Assembly (NCBI GenBank): GCA_046291695.1
Contig: JBKBSO010000001.1
Location: forward strand, 124,001 to 188,000
Direction of reading: 5' to 3'
Length of the DNA stretch: 64,000 nucleotides
Source of the DNA: PNNG01 sp046291695
GTDB taxonomy: Bacteria > Bacteroidota > Bacteroidia > UBA7662
Translations under genes and position numbers: made by a program
In this document: one piece after another, positions 32,998-42,018 of the stretch
How the letters are laid out: each line of letters begins with the position of its first letter
Position numbering within the stretch: the first letter of the stretch is position 1
Notes under the pieces: generated by a model
The model's database searches: none
The model's input: only the letters and a program-made list of their open reading frames with translations
Told to the model about the DNA's origin: nothing

Positions 32998-34563
32998 TTA
33001 AGTATGACTGAAGATTGCCATTGCAATCTGGTCGGCTCGAAAGCCCGAAGGTACAACAAGATTTGTATGTCCGTGTTTTCGTACCGCTTCGGCTGTGGTT
33101 GCGCCCATGGCCACAACAAGGCTGTTTACGGATAGTTGGTTGTGCCTCAAAAATGCCTCAAAGCAGGAGGGACTGGTGAATACGTTGATATCGGCCTGAC
33201 AACTTAGCTTCACTGCTTTGTAAAGGGTTTCGTACACCTGAATTTCAAATACTTGGCAGACATTTTCTATTCCTTGTTGAATGCTTCTTTTGCTACGGTT
33301 ACCAATAGGAAAACAAACGGATTGTCGGCCATAAAGGCTACTGAAAGTAGTAGCAACTTCTTTCAAATCAGCGGAAGCTCCAATAAAATCGGGCTGATGG
33401 CCCAAGGCATACAATTCGGAAGCAGTAGCAGCACCCACCGCGGCTATTTTCCTTGAAGGGAAAGTACGGAATTGCGAAAAGAAGTGCCTTACTGCATTTC
33501 TACTTACGAAAAACAACCAATCGGACTCAGGCAAAGCCGTAGCCTGTACTATTTCTGTTTGAATAAGCGATTGTGCTTCTACACGGAACCCCTGCGCAGA
33601 TAGTTGATGGATTAAACTGGCTGCCTGATCCGCATTTCGACTGATGAAGACACTCCCTGAACGTGTTTTATTGCAGAGTGCAAGCGCTTGAGCAGCTAAA
33701 CCGTTCGTGGTACTACTTTGCAGCTGTATTTTTACTGGTAATTCCTTGTCGCTTTTTGCCTTGCTTGCATAAAGTTCGAATTGACCATTGAATTTATGGC
33801 AATAAGCCCCCACAGGCATATGGCAACCTCCTTCGAACATGTTTAAAAGTTCGCGTTCAACGGCTATGGTTTCAGCCACATCCGCATGGTGTAAATGCCT
33901 GAGTGCTTCGCGCATAAATGTGTCATCTCTTCGGATTTGAAGGCCGAGTACCCCTTGTGCCGGAGCAGGGACGAACATATCCACAGGCATAGGCCAAGTC
34001 TCAAAATCGCTTAAATCAAGCTTCAATCGATTTACACCTGCGGCAGCCAGAATAATGGCATCGTATTGCCCGTCGCGACATTTTTGAATGCGGGTTGGGA
34101 CATTTCCTCGGAGATCCTTGAGCGCAAGGTTGTGCTGAAGTTGATTCACCTGCACTTTTCTTCGAGCCGAAGAGGTACCCAGGCATTTTCCCGCCCTAAC
34201 TTTTAGTGGTTCAGTTGGGTCAAAGGCATCTTTACGAATGATGAGCAGATCACGTGGGTCTTCACGATAGCTGAGCGCTGCAATGTCCAGTCCATCGGGT
34301 GGAGTGGTAGGCAAATCTTTTAAGGAATGCACTGCCAGATCAATTTCTGTTCGTAGGAGTGCATCTTCTATTTCTTTGGTGAAAAAGCCCTTGCCTTCAA
34401 TTTTGTCGAAGCTTAAATGCTGGATGCGATCACCTTTAGTGACGATAATTTTGATTTGACTGCGAAAGCCAAATTTTTGAAGCTCTGTTTGTACAAAGTT
34501 AGCCTGCCAAAGAGCCAAATCGCTGCCCCTTGAACCAATGATAATTTTTCGGATGTCTGACAT
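32998..34563 (-). CDS. hemC-hemD: Fused hydroxymethylbilane synthase / uroporphyrinogen-III synthase
   Basis: A 521-residue two-enzyme protein. Residues 1 to about 298 are HemC: IIIGSRGSDLALWQA, catalytic D83 in HSLKDLPT, RRKVQ, LRGNVPTR, and the dipyrromethane-attaching C247 in EGGCHMPVGAY. Residues about 305-521 are HemD: a bilobed fold with SGSVFISRNADQA, DWLFFVSRNAVRHFF, AAVGAATASELYALG, INVFTSPSCFEAFL and VVAMGATTAEAVRKHG. The fusion takes porphobilinogen to uroporphyrinogen III in one chain and may channel the unstable hydroxymethylbilane. Its ATG overlaps the hemA stop by 1 bp. HemB and HemE, on either side in the pathway, are not in the window. Confidence 0.92.
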   Translation of the reverse strand: MSDIRKIIIGSRGSDLALWQANFVQTELQKFGFRSQIKIIVTKGDRIQHLSFDKIEGKGFFTKEIEDALLRTEIDLAVHSLKDLPTTPPDGLDIAALSYREDPRDLLIIRKDAFDPTEPLKVRAGKCLGTSSARRKVQVNQLQHNLALKDLRGNVPTRIQKCRDGQYDAIILAAAGVNRLKLDLSDFETWPMPVDMFVPAPAQGVLGLQIRRDDTFMREALRHLHHADVAETIAVERELLNMFEGGCHMPVGAYCHKFNGQFELYASKAKSDKELPVKIQLQSSTTNGLAAQALALCNKTRSGSVFISRNADQAASLIHQLSAQGFRVEAQSLIQTEIVQATALPESDWLFFVSRNAVRHFFSQFRTFPSRKIAAVGAATASELYALGHQPDFIGASADLKEVATTFSSLYGRQSVCFPIGNRSKRSIQQGIENVCQVFEIQVYETLYKAVKLSCQADINVFTSPSCFEAFLRHNQLSVNSLVVAMGATTAEAVRKHGHTNLVVPSGFRADQIAMAIFSHT

Positions 34564-35918
34564 TAAGCTACTTTTCCTGCCGTTTTGGCAACAGACTTAA
34601 TCAGCGGATTTTCAATCTTCACATCTGAATTAAGCTGTTTTTCAAGAAGTTTTTCCTTAGCCACAACTATAGGTACCGAAATACATTTCTTTTCCATATA
34701 GCCCAGCATTTTATCGATAAGCTCTCGTGAGTTAGCATCTAAAACGGCCAATTCTTTGGCGAATACTTCCTCAATGGCTTTTTGTTTTATTTTTTTGACT
34801 TGCTCGGGAAAATCGCTCAAAGCCAACTCTACACTTCTTATGCGATTCAATTCTGCAAATTCTTCAATTGAACGTTCAATCAATAAAGCCGCTTTTTCCA
34901 ATTCAGCTTCCCGGAAAGCCAAGTTTTTTTCAACCTCATGCTTGAGGGTGTCTATGCTAATGTATTCTATATCTGCTAAACTACGTACATCTTCATGCAC
35001 ATCATTTGGCACAGCTAAATCAATTACAATGGCCGGAAAATGCGGATCAATATTGAGGCTATTCCAGACTTCAGTGGTAATCAAAGGAGCGGTACTCGAA
35101 GTACAGCTAATGAGTACCGACACCTTTCTATCGTGTTGTGACAGGGCATTAAGGGGCAGGGCTTGACCTCCGAGATAATTGGCCAAGCTTTGGGCCTTTT
35201 CGAGCGTGCGATTATAAATGGTGAAATTGGTATAACCAGCTTTTTTAAGGTATTTGGCCACCAGGGTATTGGTTTCTCCGGCACCTACCAATACCATGCC
35301 TGCGTCGGCAGCCAGATTGTAATCAACCAGCTTGCGAACAGCAAGTGAAGCCACCGATATAGGTTTGGCTGCAATGCGGGTTTCTGTATATACCTCCTTC
35401 GAAGTTTTTACAGCTTGTTTCATGAGCAAGCGTAAAGCATCGCCTGTAGTCCCAAATTCACGGCTATCTTCATAAGCCTGGCGTAACTGACGAGATATTT
35501 CACGTTCCCCTATTACCATCGAGTCCATAGAGCAACTCACTTCAAAAATATGCTTTACGGCTTCACGACCACGATAAATCCGCGCAAATTGTAATAAGTT
35601 AGAAGTTTGTGTTGGAGAAAAATGCCGGTAAAAGCGCTCCAGCATTTCTTGCGCTTGCGTTGTACTAAATCCACCGGGCGTATTCATGACAAACTCTACC
35701 CGATTACAAGTAGCCAGATAAAATATTTCGCTTATGCCTAAAGCTTCATCTGCTTTAACCGTTTCCAGCCTTTGCTTCAAATCTACCTTCTCTACTACTA
35801 GCTTCCCTAAATCGCCCAAGTAAAAATGCTTGTGCGTAAATGCTAGAACTGTCAACTTATCCAAGCGCTCAAAATTTGATGGTGCAAATTTCCGCACAAG
35901 CCCTACCGTATTTGTCAT
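34563..35918 (-). CDS. hemA: glutamyl-tRNA reductase
   Basis: HemA reduces glutamyl-tRNA to glutamate-1-semialdehyde with NADPH, the committed step of tetrapyrrole synthesis. From ATG 35918 (451 residues) the catalytic cysteine is C71 in YLATCNRVEF; the substrate motif IGEREISRQLRQAY, the NADPH-binding GMVLVGAGETNTLVA and the C-terminal dimerisation helices follow. The frame extends 50 residues further upstream, but MTNTVGLVRKF just before KLTVLAFTHK is the natural start. First gene of the heme operon. A promoter at 36066-36096 would leave a leader of about 140 nt that contains a perfect 8-bp palindrome. Confidence 0.94.
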   Translation of the reverse strand: MTNTVGLVRKFAPSNFERLDKLTVLAFTHKHFYLGDLGKLVVEKVDLKQRLETVKADEALGISEIFYLATCNRVEFVMNTPGGFSTTQAQEMLERFYRHFSPTQTSNLLQFARIYRGREAVKHIFEVSCSMDSMVIGEREISRQLRQAYEDSREFGTTGDALRLLMKQAVKTSKEVYTETRIAAKPISVASLAVRKLVDYNLAADAGMVLVGAGETNTLVAKYLKKAGYTNFTIYNRTLEKAQSLANYLGGQALPLNALSQHDRKVSVLISCTSSTAPLITTEVWNSLNIDPHFPAIVIDLAVPNDVHEDVRSLADIEYISIDTLKHEVEKNLAFREAELEKAALLIERSIEEFAELNRIRSVELALSDFPEQVKKIKQKAIEEVFAKELAVLDANSRELIDKMLGYMEKKCISVPIVVAKEKLLEKQLNSDVKIENPLIKSVAKTAGKVA

Positions 35919-35937
35919 TTGATTGTCATATTGGCTC

Positions 35938-35954
35938 TTTAGAAAGTTTCTAAA
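35938..35954. promoter_or_regulatory. Palindrome TTTAGAAA-G-TTTCTAAA in the hemA leader
   Basis: Perfect 8-bp arms around a single G, 19 bp upstream of the hemA ATG. One-base centre makes an RNA hairpin unlikely, so a protein-binding operator is more plausible. No identical copy was noticed elsewhere in the window. Confidence 0.4.
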
Positions 35955-36065
35955 TGAGTCGCTTGAGGTTAATTCTTGATAAAAACTACAAAAGGGTTGC
36001 GACTTGTTGTGGTGCATGCGGTTCAAACAATTAAATTGCCCAAAAAAGTTCTCGTAAAGTTCCAA

Positions 36066-36096
36066 CAAACATAGATAATAAGATGCTTATATCCAA
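36066..36096 (-). promoter_or_regulatory. Predicted promoter of the heme operon
   Basis: On the minus strand, TTGG (36093-36096), 19-bp spacer, exact -7 box TATGTTTG (36066-36073). Transcription would begin near 36060, giving a leader of about 140 nt to hemA. The divergent receptor gene has a near match GATATTTG at 36108-36115 on the plus strand. Confidence 0.5.
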
Positions 36097-36156
36097 TATG
36101 AGTCTGTGATATTTGGGCATGTTTTTTGAAGAATGTCGCGAACCCAACTTATTTAA

Positions 36157-38583
36157 GTGAAACCAGATTTAGTCAAACAGTTTATCGTACTATCGGGAGT
36201 GATAGTAACGATGCTTTTTTGTAAACCCATTTATGCACAAAAAAGCAATCCCCAGAAGAGAACACTAAGTGGCTTTGTGAAAGATGCTTCATCAAGGGAA
36301 AGCCTTATAGGCGCCAGTTTGTATATTCCGGAGCTCAAAACCGGTACCATTACCAACAATTTTGGCTTTTATTCGATTACATTGCCGGTAGATACCTACA
36401 CATTGGTTGTGTCTTACATAGGCTATGAAAACCAAATGATTCGTGTTGATTTACGTAAAACAGATGTGGAATTACCCATCAATTTAAGCACTGCAGACCG
36501 CTTACTCAAAGAAGTACAAGTAGTGGCCGATAAACTCGAGCAAAAAGTTTCGGAAAATACAGAAATGAGTGTTATCAGCGTTCCCGTTCAACAAATCAAG
36601 GAAATACCTGCCTTATTGGGTGAAAAAGACGTGCTTAAGGTGTTGCAATTATTGCCCGGTGTACAGAGCGGAAGTGAAGGTAATGCTGGTTTGTATGTTC
36701 GTGGAGGCGGGCCTGACCAAAATCTGATTATCCTCGACGATGCCATTGTGTACAATGCCTTTCACTTATTTGGCTTTTTTAGTTTGTTTAATGGAGATGC
36801 TCTTAAAAGCGTTGATATCATCAAAGGTGGTTTTCCAGCGCGTTATGGCGGTCGCTTGTCCTCGGTAATTGAGATGAACATGAAAGAAGGCAATCAACAA
36901 AAATTTGCCGGAGAGGCAGGTATTGGCCTTATTTCGTCACGAGCTACTATAGAAGGGCCAATACTAAAGAACAAGGCATCCTTTATTGTTTCTGGACGGC
37001 GTACTTATGCAGATGCACTCGTGCGTCCGTTTTTACCCCGTGGACAAGATGGGGGCTATTATTTCTATGACCTCAATGCCAAGGCCAATGTTGAAATTAA
37101 TAAGAAGAACAGGCTTTACCTGAGTGGCTACTTTGGTCAGGATCGTTTTTTTATTCAAGATAAGAGCACCGGAGACCAGTTTACAGCCGGTGTCGACTGG
37201 GGTAATGCTACTGGTACTTTGCGATGGAATCACATGATAAACAATCAGATGTTCGCCAATACATCACTAATCTATACCAACTATAATTTTAAAAACTATT
37301 TGACTTTTAATGTGGAGAATCAGCAATTTAGTTTGGTATACAGTTCGGGCATCCGTGACTATAGTCTGAAGCACGATATCGATTACCGACCGAACAGCAA
37401 GCATACGATACGCTTTGGTGCCTTGGTTACACACCATACTTTTTCCCCTTCAGCCATTGCTTTTGTAAGCGATTTCGCCAGCACCGATTCAACCAATGCA
37501 GAAATCACAACCGCACTTGAAAGCGGGGTGTATGTGGAAGATGACATTCGGATTTCGAACCGTTTGAATTTGCAACCCGGCCTACGTATGACCCATTTTT
37601 CACCCAGAGGCAGGAATTATTTCAATCTTGAGCCCCGTTTTAGTATGAACTATCGTTTGAATGCCGATATGTCGCTCAAGGCCAGTTATGCCGTAATGAA
37701 CCAATACATTCACCTGCTTTCGAATACTGGAGCAGGATTACCTACCGACCTTTGGGTTCCGGCCACACAAAACCTAAAGCCACAACGATCGCATCAAATA
37801 GCCATTGGCTATGCCTACGACATCCCCAAAACCGGTTTGGCACTCACCATTGAGTCGTATTACAAACAAATGGACAACATTATAGCATATAAAGAGGGGG
37901 CGAGTTTTTTAGGTCCTGGTCCGCAGCAGGGTAGTGGCAATATGTTTCGCTGGGAAGAGGCGGTTACCAGCGGTCAGGGAACATCGTACGGATTTGAAGT
38001 CTTTTTGCAGAAGAAGACGGGTAAGTACACGGGTTGGATTGGATACACCTTGTCGTGGACCCAGTTGCAATTTGATGAACTTAACAATGGCAAGCCCTTT
38101 TGGGCCCGATACGATCGCAGGCACGATATTTCTGTTGTAAATACCTACAAACTTCGGGAGATGAGTGATGAGAAAGAAGGGGTGATATTCTCGGCTACTT
38201 GGGTATATGGCACGGGAAACGCCATTACGCTACCCGTAGCCGATCAATATGCTCCTATTAATACGCCAGGCTATCAACGAAGCAATACTGAAGATTTTTT
38301 CTTTAATACCTACGTTAATCAATACACAGGAAGAAATGAATTTAGAATGGCTCCTTACCATCGACTTGATCTTGGGGTACAATTTGTAAAGCAAAAGGCA
38401 CGCCATGTACGCACGCTGGAATTCAGTGTATATAACGCTTACAATCGTCGCAATCCGTACTTCTATTTTATAGGTGCTGAAGGTAGAAGTGGCTTTTTTG
38501 CACCACCTACCAGCAAGCGTGTATTGCGCCAGGTTACCCTTTTCCCCATTATACCATCCGTATCCTACAGTATTAAGTTTTAA
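36157..38583 (+). CDS. TonB-dependent receptor with carboxypeptidase-like N-terminal domain
   Basis: An outer-membrane receptor of 808 residues. Signal peptide to about residue 27 (CKPIYAQ); carboxypeptidase D regulatory-like beta domain about 35-120 (LSGFVKDASSRESLIGASLYI); plug with IPALLGEKDVLKVLQLLPGV and LYVRGGGPDQNLIILDDA; then an aromatic-rich beta barrel with a terminal strand ending in F. Start is GTG at 36157. The next gene is a DUF4249 lipoprotein, the usual partner of this receptor subfamily. The substrate is unknown. It closely resembles the partial receptor at the end of the window in the same motifs. Confidence 0.92.
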   Translation: MKPDLVKQFIVLSGVIVTMLFCKPIYAQKSNPQKRTLSGFVKDASSRESLIGASLYIPELKTGTITNNFGFYSITLPVDTYTLVVSYIGYENQMIRVDLRKTDVELPINLSTADRLLKEVQVVADKLEQKVSENTEMSVISVPVQQIKEIPALLGEKDVLKVLQLLPGVQSGSEGNAGLYVRGGGPDQNLIILDDAIVYNAFHLFGFFSLFNGDALKSVDIIKGGFPARYGGRLSSVIEMNMKEGNQQKFAGEAGIGLISSRATIEGPILKNKASFIVSGRRTYADALVRPFLPRGQDGGYYFYDLNAKANVEINKKNRLYLSGYFGQDRFFIQDKSTGDQFTAGVDWGNATGTLRWNHMINNQMFANTSLIYTNYNFKNYLTFNVENQQFSLVYSSGIRDYSLKHDIDYRPNSKHTIRFGALVTHHTFSPSAIAFVSDFASTDSTNAEITTALESGVYVEDDIRISNRLNLQPGLRMTHFSPRGRNYFNLEPRFSMNYRLNADMSLKASYAVMNQYIHLLSNTGAGLPTDLWVPATQNLKPQRSHQIAIGYAYDIPKTGLALTIESYYKQMDNIIAYKEGASFLGPGPQQGSGNMFRWEEAVTSGQGTSYGFEVFLQKKTGKYTGWIGYTLSWTQLQFDELNNGKPFWARYDRRHDISVVNTYKLREMSDEKEGVIFSATWVYGTGNAITLPVADQYAPINTPGYQRSNTEDFFFNTYVNQYTGRNEFRMAPYHRLDLGVQFVKQKARHVRTLEFSVYNAYNRRNPYFYFIGAEGRSGFFAPPTSKRVLRQVTLFPIIPSVSYSIKF

Positions 38584-38594
38584 TCGAAATCTGC

Positions 38595-39443
38595 ATGAAA
38601 GCCTTATCTTATATCACCTTATTCATCATATCGCTGATCGTATATGGTTGCGATACTATGGTCACCAATGTCACCCCACCTCAAGTAGATCCTGAGCTGG
38701 TTATTTATGGCTTTATTTCACCCGATGAACCCGATATCGTCATTGAAGTGCGTCGTTCGATGCCTATATGGAGTGGCGGTCAACTAGGCAATGACACCAT
38801 AGCGAATGCTACTGTGCTTCTCACAGATGGAACCAATCAAGTTCAACTACCGCATCAGGGTGGAGGCCGGTACAGTATCAGAACATCGGAGTATCCGTTG
38901 CTTCCTGGAGGCACCTACTACCTGAATGTGAGTACACAGGAAGGAGAGCAAGCCAATGGCCAAACGACCATTCCCGTTGAGCAAGTACCTATCGACTCTG
39001 TGGTTATATCTAAGCAGCCGGGGCCATTTGGGTTTACCCTCGATTTAATCAATGTCTATTGGCGGCACACTCTAGCTGAAAAACGGTTTTTTCAGCTTTT
39101 TGCCAGTGTAAAATTGTCGGATGATGACAGCCTATTTTCTGGATTCGGAAGCTTTGGAATTCACAATGAAGTCTTAAATTCCGACCAAGCTGTGAATGGC
39201 CGAATTACCAATACTTTCAGCACCTCAATAGGAGGAGGGGGTGAAGCGGATTCTATCAGTCTGAACATTTACCTTGCACACACAGATGAGGCCTATTACC
39301 GCTACCATCTCCTCCGATTGGGTTACTCTCCTTCAAATCCATTTCGCGAACCTACCATCATGTTCGAAAATATGACTGGAGCCCGGGGTGTGTTTGCGAG
39401 TTACCGTTTTTACAGATACGAAATGAAGCTTGTCGGAGAATAG
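38595..39443 (+). CDS. DUF4249 lipoprotein
   Basis: A 282-residue exported lipoprotein: hydrophobic start then lipobox ending IVYGC (cysteine about residue 19). The mature part begins with the DUF4249 pattern DPELVIYGFISPDEP and IEVRRSMP, followed by beta strands of a surface domain (GNDTIANATVLLTDG, TYYLNVSTQEGEQA). It follows the TonB receptor by 11 bp. In Bacteroidota this pairing recalls SusC/SusD, so it may be a surface-exposed ligand-binding partner; the ligand is unknown. Confidence 0.87.
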   Translation: MKALSYITLFIISLIVYGCDTMVTNVTPPQVDPELVIYGFISPDEPDIVIEVRRSMPIWSGGQLGNDTIANATVLLTDGTNQVQLPHQGGGRYSIRTSEYPLLPGGTYYLNVSTQEGEQANGQTTIPVEQVPIDSVVISKQPGPFGFTLDLINVYWRHTLAEKRFFQLFASVKLSDDDSLFSGFGSFGIHNEVLNSDQAVNGRITNTFSTSIGGGGEADSISLNIYLAHTDEAYYRYHLLRLGYSPSNPFREPTIMFENMTGARGVFASYRFYRYEMKLVGE

Positions 39444-39457
39444 TCCGGCAAGCTACT

Positions 39458-39919
39458 TCAACTACGGCTGGCTTCGTAAACGGTATCGCGCAATAACGAT
39501 TTACCATCGGCAGCGGCAGTGGCCAATTCGTCGCAACGGTTATTGAGTGGGTTATCGGCGTGCCCTTTCACCCAGATGAATTTGGGTTGATAGGCCTTTA
39601 GCAAAGGGAGAAGCCGCTGCCATAAGTCGGGGTTTTTCACTTCACGCCAGTTTTTTTTAATCCAGCCGTAAATCCACCCTTTATTGACGGCATCGGTTAC
39701 GTAGCGCGAATCAGAAAAGATCCGAATATCGTGTTTTGCTGGTTTTATGGTTTCAAGTGCTACAATTACCGCCAAAAGCTCCATACGGTTATTGGTTGTA
39801 AGTTTGTAGCCCGCGGCCAGTTCTTTACGGTGTTGTCCGGAAAGCATCACGATGCCATAGCCCCCAGGTCCCGGATTTCCCCGTGCTGCACCATCTGTGT
39901 AAATATCGATTTGTGCCAT
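39458..39919 (-). CDS. rnhA: ribonuclease HI
   Basis: A 153-residue RNase H1 that cuts RNA in RNA/DNA hybrids. The four catalytic acids are D9 (IYTDGAARGNPG), E47 (NNRMELLA), D70 (IFSDSRY) and D130 (NRCDELA), with H120 in VKGHADNP. Full length, no extra domain. Its ATG overlaps the folC stop by one base (TAATG), placing it last in an exbB-exbD-tonB-folC-rnhA run. Confidence 0.96.
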   Translation of the reverse strand: MAQIDIYTDGAARGNPGPGGYGIVMLSGQHRKELAAGYKLTTNNRMELLAVIVALETIKPAKHDIRIFSDSRYVTDAVNKGWIYGWIKKNWREVKNPDLWQRLLPLLKAYQPKFIWVKGHADNPLNNRCDELATAAADGKSLLRDTVYEASRS

Positions 39920-41214
39920 TAAATAATTTCTGCCACGGTAAAGGTACTTCCTCCTACCAAAATCATATCGTAAATGCTTGCGGTAGCTTTTGCAGCTTCA
40001 AAAGCCTCGCCCACCGAAGGATAAATATTTCCCTTTAGGCTGTAATGACCAGCCATTTGTGCTAATTGCTGTGCATCGAGACCTCTGGGAATAGACGCTT
40101 TGCAAAAATAATAAGTAGCGGATTGAGGCAAACGGGAAAGTAATTTGCTCAAATCTTTATCGCGCACAACCGAAAGTACAAAATGCAGGTTTTCGTATTG
40201 CTGTTCGGCCAGTTGTTCTAGTAAATAAGCAATACCCGCCTCATTATGTGCCGTATCCGCCACAATTAAAGGGGCATTACCCAATATTGTCCAGCGTCCA
40301 CTAAAGCCTGTAAGCCGTGTAGTGGCTTTTAATCCTGCCGCAATTTGCGTTTCGTCGATGGGCCAACCCATGCGCTGAAGCTGATCGATGGCTGCCATCA
40401 AGCTGCTGATATTTTTGAGCTGATAAAGCCCCAACTGATCTGTTTCTATGGCTTGTAGGTATGGCCTGCCATTCTTCAAAATATCGCATTGCATTAGCCC
40501 ATTTTGTTCGCCAAGTCGAATAGTCTGAAAACTGCGCGATGCAAAACGTAACAAACTACGCTTTTCATTGGCCTGTCGCTCAAATACATGGGCAACCTCC
40601 TCCTGATATTCGCCAATAATTACAGGCACATCTGCTTTGATGATGCCCGCCTTTTCGCCTGCAATTTTTTCAAGTGTGTCGCCCAATAGGTCCATATGAT
40701 CCCAACCTATATTGGTAATAACCGAAAGTTCAGGAACAACAACATTGGTAGAGTCGAGGCGACCACCCAATCCGGTTTCAATGACTGCCACATCAACTTG
40801 CTCAGTTGCAAAATACTCAAATGCCATGGCCACGGTTAACTCAAAGAAGGAGGGCTCTAAGCTTACAAGGGTATTTTTGAGTCGCTGGGTGATAGAAACT
40901 ACCTGCGCTTCTTCAATCATTTGGCCGTTAATACGAATACGCTCTCGGAAATCACGTAAATGGGGTGAAGTATAGAGACCGGTTTTGTAGCCAGCCGATT
41001 GCAAAATTGCAGCCAGCATATGTGATACCGAACCCTTACCGTTGGTGCCCGCAATGTGGATGCTTTTGAATTTTCGTTCCGGATTTCCCAAAAAGCGGCA
41101 GAGCGCCCGAGTATTCGAAAGGTCTTTTTTGAAAGCGACGGCGCCCTGGCGCTGATACATAGGCAATTGGCTGAACAGAAAGTCCAGCGTAGCCTGATAC
41201 TCAGGATGACTCAT
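39919..41214 (-). CDS. folC: folylpolyglutamate synthase / dihydrofolate synthase
   Basis: A 431-residue Mur-ligase-fold enzyme. P-loop at about 56-62 (GTNGKGS), then the folate loop YTSPHLRDFRERIRINGQ, FELTVAMAFEYF, ETGLGGRLDSTN and NIGWDHMDLLG; C-terminal domain with the D-T-AHN motif (VADTAHNEAG). It adds glutamate to dihydropteroate or folates. It is coupled at both ends: 4-bp overlap with tonB and 1-bp overlap with rnhA. No link to TonB transport is obvious, so this is likely economy of transcription. Confidence 0.94.
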   Translation of the reverse strand: MSHPEYQATLDFLFSQLPMYQRQGAVAFKKDLSNTRALCRFLGNPERKFKSIHIAGTNGKGSVSHMLAAILQSAGYKTGLYTSPHLRDFRERIRINGQMIEEAQVVSITQRLKNTLVSLEPSFFELTVAMAFEYFATEQVDVAVIETGLGGRLDSTNVVVPELSVITNIGWDHMDLLGDTLEKIAGEKAGIIKADVPVIIGEYQEEVAHVFERQANEKRSLLRFASRSFQTIRLGEQNGLMQCDILKNGRPYLQAIETDQLGLYQLKNISSLMAAIDQLQRMGWPIDETQIAAGLKATTRLTGFSGRWTILGNAPLIVADTAHNEAGIAYLLEQLAEQQYENLHFVLSVVRDKDLSKLLSRLPQSATYYFCKASIPRGLDAQQLAQMAGHYSLKGNIYPSVGEAFEAAKATASIYDMILVGGSTFTVAEII

Positions 41215-42017
41215 TGCAGTTTGAAGATAAAGGTAAGCGTGCCTCGTTGTTCCTCAGGGCTATTTTCATTTGCGCTAAAACGGGCATTGCGGGCAGCTTC
41301 TTCGCATTTGCGCCATATTGCCTCATTTTGAAGGGTGGTGCCGTTAGCCCCTGCTTGTGTTCTGGTTACTCGCCCTGCTTTATCAACCCAAATCCAAACT
41401 ACCACCTGGCCTTCAACCTGCGAACGGTCGGTGAGCGTGGGGCGCTGCGTAATCTGACGACCTTCGAGCTTAAATTCTGGGGAACCGTTGTTGCCTCCTC
41501 TGCCGCCTTCGCCTTGGCGGTTTACATCACGACTGCCATCAGGGCTGCCCTGATCTCCGGGTTTGCCTGTTTGGCCCTGACTTCCACCGGCCGAACCACT
41601 GCCACTACCCGGATAAAGTGCTCTCGGATCGACTTTAGGTTTTGGGTCTTCTACAGGTGTTTCGGTTGGCTTTTTGGTTTCTTCGGTAGGTTTTTTGCTC
41701 TCTGTGGGCTTGGTTACCGGCTTGATAACTGGTGCATCTTCAGTTTCCTGAGTCATCACCGATCTTTCGGCACTGCTGCTACTGCTGCTACTGGGGGCGG
41801 AGGCTGGTTCATTGGCTTGTTGGTTGTCGGCGGTTTGCTCAGGTTGCACATCGCCTGTTCCATCGGGTGCATCTCCAAAATTAATGGCGATACCTTGTTC
41901 GGCCGGTAGCGGTAGGGGTGTTCTAAACCCAAAAAATAAAAACAGCAGCAGCATCAGTCCGTGAAAAAGGACTGTGCCTGCTATACCTTTGAGCCTGTCT
42001 TTATTTTCTTTTTCCAT
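41211..42017 (-). CDS. TonB-family energy transducer
   Basis: The 268-residue protein has a short cytoplasmic start, one membrane helix (about residues 13-31, AGTVLFHGLMLLLFLFFGF), then a long low-complexity periplasmic linker (about 55-180) with Q/S-rich, K/P/T-rich (KPTEETKKPTE) and G-rich parts, and a C-terminal TonB-like domain (about 190-268: ITQRPTLTDRSQVEGQVVVWIWVDKAGRV, then ARNARFSANENSPEEQRGTLTF). It links inner-membrane ExbB/ExbD to outer-membrane receptors. Lies 1 bp after exbD and overlaps folC by 4 bp. Confidence 0.87.
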   Translation of the reverse strand: MEKENKDRLKGIAGTVLFHGLMLLLFLFFGFRTPLPLPAEQGIAINFGDAPDGTGDVQPEQTADNQQANEPASAPSSSSSSSAERSVMTQETEDAPVIKPVTKPTESKKPTEETKKPTETPVEDPKPKVDPRALYPGSGSGSAGGSQGQTGKPGDQGSPDGSRDVNRQGEGGRGGNNGSPEFKLEGRQITQRPTLTDRSQVEGQVVVWIWVDKAGRVTRTQAGANGTTLQNEAIWRKCEEAARNARFSANENSPEEQRGTLTFIFKLQ

Positions 42018-42018
42018 C

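Noticed and set aside
41214..41909. 231-residue open frame on the plus strand opposite tonB
   Set aside because: It mirrors the low-complexity tonB linker; the translation is a string of A/C/F/G-rich repeats, and tonB is supported by its operon position and domains.
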